From positions 1-64,000 of the forward strand of contig CAZYOF010000004.1 in assembly GCA_964648485.1 (NCBI GenBank): a stretch of 64,000 bases of DNA, in the 5' to 3' direction. Below the pieces are notes generated by a model. The model did not search any database and had not been told where the DNA came from. It saw nothing but the letters and a program-made list of their open reading frames with translations. The stretch is from DAIOEK01 sp964648485 (GTDB taxonomy: Bacteria; Chloroflexota; Anaerolineae; Anaerolineales; Anaerolineaceae). Of this stretch, positions 61,087 through 64,000 are shown one piece after another; position 1 is the stretch's first letter, and each line of letters starts with the position of its first letter. The translations under genes were made by a program, and so were the position numbers.

Positions 61087-62259
61087 TTAAGGGGTAACTG
61101 TGAGCAATGGTGCAGGAGTTGGTGTGTCGAACACCGTCTGCACCATCCAGCCTATTGTACCATCTTTAGTTGATACCTCAATCCAGGTCACTCCGTCAAT
61201 TACCTGGTTGTTTCCGAGAAATTTTACTGATTCACCGTTAGGGATCATTAAAAGGACAGGTTTGTTGTAACCCGGTTCAGAGCGGAGACGGGCTATTGCC
61301 TGTCCTTCCACATTTACCACAAGGATATCTCGAGAGTCAGGTGTGGTTGTGTTGGTGGGTTTTCTAGTGGATGTTGGAATCACCTTGGATGGGGTGCTGG
61401 TCAGTGATGCTTGAATTGTGGGTGAGATTGATGGAGATGGTGTCACTGTAGCCGTCTGGAAAAGGATAGGAGGAGTTTTGCCAATTGGGGTTCCAGACGT
61501 ATGTTTCCAAATCATCAAAACTGCCAAAAAGAAGAGCGCAAGCGGGACAAGGTATCCAATTTTATGAGCCTGCCTGTATCCGCTGATGATGAAAGGTATA
61601 CAACCGAGCGAAGCGGCAGCTAAAATCATCAACCCTGTAAGGGTGAGAGGTTGCATGCTATTAACTAGGGAACCTCTTCCCAACCAGATGCCACATAGAC
61701 TGACTTCAGTATAGATAAAGAAAGCCAATACCACAGAGGCAATTCGTGAGGATGACTTCTCTTGTAGAAAAAGAATCGTGGTAACGATTACACTTGCTAA
61801 AAGAAGAAAAATAGTATCTAGAGGTATGGTGTTTCTAAATGCAGAAAGTGGAAACGGGTTCCATGCTGGGGGGTAACCTGTCGATCCGGCAACTACACCA
61901 CAAATCAATACAAGGCTAATTCCCAACAACAACCCTCCAAAGGAGCGGAAGAATAATCGAGTAGAGCCGGCAGCTAATCCGAGCTGCATACCAAGAAGTG
62001 GAGCCATAAAGGGAGCGACAGCAGCTCCGGCTGTCAATAATGGCAACGATTTTAGTAAGAGACCAGCAGTCAGTAATGCTCCTGCCAGTATGGAGTATGT
62101 AAAAAAATCAAAGGTAGGAGCAACCTGCCGTGCGAGATTTTCCAGTGTTTCCACCTGTTGTGGGTCGCTTAAATGTGGGAAGTAAACCTGCCTGCGGCGG
62201 TGTAGACGGGTTGGGTGAGCGTTGAGGTCTGGGGGAATTTCCTGCGAAGAAAAATTCAT
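61087..62259 (-). CDS. DUF389-like membrane protein with C-terminal SH3b domain
   Basis: A 390-residue protein. About nine membrane segments (roughly 55-260) with the DUF389-like stretch LLTAGAAVAPFMAPLLGMQLGLAAGS (cited in part: APFMAPLLGMQLG) are followed by a Ser/Thr/Pro linker (about 275-310) and a C-terminal bacterial SH3 domain (GQAIARLRSEPGYN, GESVKFLGNNQVIDGVTWIEV). The SH3b part is probably outside the cell, binding wall material. Overlaps the HAD gene by 4 bases. Confidence 0.75.
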   Translation of the reverse strand: MNFSSQEIPPDLNAHPTRLHRRRQVYFPHLSDPQQVETLENLARQVAPTFDFFTYSILAGALLTAGLLLKSLPLLTAGAAVAPFMAPLLGMQLGLAAGSTRLFFRSFGGLLLGISLVLICGVVAGSTGYPPAWNPFPLSAFRNTIPLDTIFLLLASVIVTTILFLQEKSSSRIASVVLAFFIYTEVSLCGIWLGRGSLVNSMQPLTLTGLMILAAASLGCIPFIISGYRQAHKIGYLVPLALFFLAVLMIWKHTSGTPIGKTPPILFQTATVTPSPSISPTIQASLTSTPSKVIPTSTRKPTNTTTPDSRDILVVNVEGQAIARLRSEPGYNKPVLLMIPNGESVKFLGNNQVIDGVTWIEVSTKDGTIGWMVQTVFDTPTPAPLLTVTP

Positions 62260-62726
62260 TTACGAAGCGTGGCTATCAGCCTTCGTGGATGCGTCAATAA
62301 TGAAAGACCGCTGAAGATATCTGGAGTGATGATATCTGCATTCAAAAGCGTTTCGGTGGCTGTTCCCTCAATTGAGAGGATGCAAATGCCCAGGACAGCT
62401 TCTTTTAACATCAGAGCATCATTTGCACCCTGCCCAATGGCAGCCACTTGTTGACTACCCAGTTGGCGAATGAATGCAGCTTTTTGTTCAGATTCGTGTC
62501 CCGGGGTTAAGATGTGAGAATCTATTCCCAATGCTTGTGCGTGGTCTTTTTGTTTTCCATGGGTATCTGCGGTAAGCATATGAATTTGTAGCAATGGCTT
62601 TAGTTCATTGAGAACGGCAGAAATACCCGGCAACAATACCCCATCCAATGCAAGAGTGCCATTAACATCGCACACCAGATGATAAATTTCTATTAGATCT
62701 CGTCCTGGAATTTCAATACGAAGCAT
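62256..62726 (-). CDS. Small HAD-superfamily phosphatase
   Basis: A 156-residue HAD protein without a cap. Motif I is DVNGTLALDG, motif II LTADTH, and motif IV GQGANDALMLKEA. It resembles the soluble P-type-ATPase-like phosphatase group (COG4087), which is a reading from memory. The start lies in the divergent gap before the BMP lipoprotein gene. It is coupled by overlap to the DUF389/SH3b gene. Confidence 0.8.
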   Translation of the reverse strand: MLRIEIPGRDLIEIYHLVCDVNGTLALDGVLLPGISAVLNELKPLLQIHMLTADTHGKQKDHAQALGIDSHILTPGHESEQKAAFIRQLGSQQVAAIGQGANDALMLKEAVLGICILSIEGTATETLLNADIITPDIFSGLSLLTHPRRLIATLRK

Positions 62727-62759
62727 AAGCCTATTATAATACAGGGGAGACTTGATGAT

Positions 62760-63797
62760 ATGAAACGTCTGATTGGATTAGTTTGCTTTTTCATTGTACT
62801 TATACCGTTTCTTGCTGCTTGTAATTCCAACCCGGCGCCAGAACCAACCACGCTGCCTGCATCTTTGGAACCTACAATCACACAACAGGAACCGACTCCA
62901 ACATCTCAACCAGCCACTCTCGTTTGGATTTCTTTGGGTGGAGCATTACCACAGGCACAAATGCAGGAACTCGTTTTTCAGATTCAATCGCTTTCTGAGC
63001 AATCTGGACTGATGATGGAGCAGATCCCTGCTGTAAATTTATCTGACCTCGAGGCTAATGCCAACCGTCTTACAACTGTAGTTGTCTTTCCGCCAGATCC
63101 CGGCTTGTCAGAGATGGCGGGACGATTTCCTGAAATCAGGTTTATCAGTGTAGGTATTCCAAACCTGCCTGAGTTACCTAATCTGTACCGGGTGGCAAAC
63201 GAAGGTTCCAAACCCGAATGGGATGGATTTCTGGCAGGATACCTCGCTGCCATCATCGCACCAGAGTGGCGGATTGGTATTCTTACCGAATCCAATTCGG
63301 AGGATGGCGAAAGAGCCTGGCAGGGTTTTAATAACGGAGGCATACTTTACTGCGGACTTTGTAACCCGCAATATCCACCCTATACCGATTATCCTTACCG
63401 CCTTGATCTTGCATCAGATAGCAGTTTAGATGATTGGCAGAGAGTTGCAAATCAATTCATTCAAAGTGGTGTCAGGGTTGCCTATGTTTATCCCGGGGTT
63501 GCGCAACCTGATTTAATGAGTTATATGGCAGCGAATGGAATTCTGCTGATTGGCAGCACTCCACCCGGGGAAGACATCAAAGCTTCATGGGTGGCGACCA
63601 TACAGACGGATCTGCTTTCACCATTGCGCAATGCCTGGCAGGATCTAATCTCAGGCAAGTCACCCGGTATTTACCCAATCCGACCAAAAATCATATCGGA
63701 GTTTACTGGCTACGTGACTGAAGGAAAACTCCTGTTGCTTGAAAGTGTCATTAATGATCTAACCTCAGGAGCAATAGATCCATTGACGGTCCCGTGA
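62760..63797 (+). CDS. BMP/Med-family lipoprotein (ABC-type substrate-binding protein)
   Basis: A 345-residue lipoprotein with signal peptide ending LAAC (Cys21), a Pro/Thr linker and a type I periplasmic-binding fold (LPELPNLYRVANEGSKPEWDGFLAGYLAA in part; WRIGILTESNSEDGERA). That layout is found in BMP proteins, which bind nucleosides, and in the related Med group. No ABC transporter gene is next to it; the sugar transferase that follows belongs to glycan synthesis. A TATAAT box lies 20 bases before the ATG. Confidence 0.8.
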   Translation: MKRLIGLVCFFIVLIPFLAACNSNPAPEPTTLPASLEPTITQQEPTPTSQPATLVWISLGGALPQAQMQELVFQIQSLSEQSGLMMEQIPAVNLSDLEANANRLTTVVVFPPDPGLSEMAGRFPEIRFISVGIPNLPELPNLYRVANEGSKPEWDGFLAGYLAAIIAPEWRIGILTESNSEDGERAWQGFNNGGILYCGLCNPQYPPYTDYPYRLDLASDSSLDDWQRVANQFIQSGVRVAYVYPGVAQPDLMSYMAANGILLIGSTPPGEDIKASWVATIQTDLLSPLRNAWQDLISGKSPGIYPIRPKIISEFTGYVTEGKLLLLESVINDLTSGAIDPLTVP

Positions 63798-63799
63798 GC

Positions 63800-64000
63800 A
63801 TGTACCAGAAAAAACCATCCCAGAGGATACCATTAGTTAAACGGTTGATAGATATCACCTTGAGTTTGCTTGCACTCATAGTTTTTTCTCCGATCTTGAT
63901 ACTTTTGTGTATAGCGATCCTGTTTATTGAGGGAAAGCCGGTTTTCTTTAAACAGTTGCGTCCTGGATTTATGGGGAAACCTTTTTATATTTACAAATTC
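63800..64000 (+). CDS. Bacterial sugar transferase, N-terminal part (cut by window end)
   Basis: The open frame runs to the last base of the window. Residues 1-67 hold an N-terminal basic stretch, a membrane helix and the beginning of the bacterial-sugar-transferase domain (KPVFFKQLRPGFMGKPFYIYKF, cited in part as RPGFMGKPFYIYKF). This family transfers the first sugar phosphate to undecaprenyl phosphate in exopolysaccharide or O-antigen synthesis. The ATG at 63800 lies 3 bases past the BMP lipoprotein stop; a GTG at 63794 would overlap it. It probably starts a glycan cluster outside the window. Confidence 0.85.
   Translation, partial: MYQKKPSQRIPLVKRLIDITLSLLALIVFSPILILLCIAILFIEGKPVFFKQLRPGFMGKPFYIYKF

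Overview
The window looks like a chromosomal segment of an anaerobic or facultative bacterium, most probably a member of the Chloroflexota (class Anaerolineae). That is an inference from gene content and style. There is a tungsten-type aldehyde:ferredoxin oxidoreductase, a MetV/MetF-type methylenetetrahydrofolate reductase, a prokaryotic translin, several large multi-spanning membrane proteins, lipoproteins with Pro/Thr/Glu-rich linkers, a BTAD/SARP-type ATPase regulator and a sortase-like LPxTG protein. No phage, insertion sequence, CRISPR array or rRNA was seen. One tRNA gene is present.

Layout. 1-3.6 kb (+): end of typA, then mutS2, in visibly GC-richer sequence than what follows. 3.7-10.4 kb (-): nadK, a zinc-finger membrane protein, recN and a giant BTAD-type ATPase regulator, tightly packed as one operon. 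10.5-12.6 kb (-): one chemoreceptor. 12.7-14.9 kb (-): ssb, a DUF3467 gene, a translin-family gene and a Cas4-like nuclease split over two adjacent genes that both carry a membrane segment at the split. I regard this operon as the most novel item in the window. 15.1-20.0 kb: coaX (+), then a MoaD-like protein, aldehyde:ferredoxin oxidoreductase, ferredoxin and DUF362 cluster (-). 20-26.7 kb: a large membrane protein, tRNA(CAT), a GT87-like membrane protein, an alpha/beta hydrolase, an XRE-type membrane regulator, an EVE-domain protein and a HhH-GPD-like protein.

26.7-32.1 kb (-): a four-gene operon with overlapping ends (GH63-like hydrolase, GT20 synthase, GT4 glycosyltransferase, OtsB-like phosphatase) for a trehalose-like or glucosyl compatible solute. 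32.3-36.5 kb: a small membrane protein, a paralogue of the 20 kb membrane protein, a double fasciclin lipoprotein and an MBL-fold hydrolase. 36.6-42.8 kb (-): clpB and a ribose/galactose-type sugar ABC transporter operon. 43-51.3 kb (-): core genes rpsB-tsf, pyrH, frr-uppS-cdsA-glpX and rho plus a LysM/M23 peptidase. 51.5-64 kb: an alpha/beta hydrolase with a fused MetV/MetF reductase, a B12-binding radical SAM protein, an unknown membrane protein, adenosine deaminase, an unrecognised 358-residue protein followed by an LPxTG protein, a phosphohexomutase, a DUF389/SH3b protein, a small HAD phosphatase, a BMP-type lipoprotein and the start of a sugar transferase cut by the window edge.

How they work together. 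The core cluster links translation (S2, EF-Ts, RRF, Rho), UMP supply (PyrH) and envelope lipid synthesis (UppS, CdsA). Many genes are translationally coupled by 1-8 base overlaps. Strong intrinsic terminators separate the transcription units: after typA, MCP, the Cas4-like operon, clpB, the M23 gene, tsf and the LPxTG gene. All assignments rest on reading motifs and gene order. No similarity search was run.
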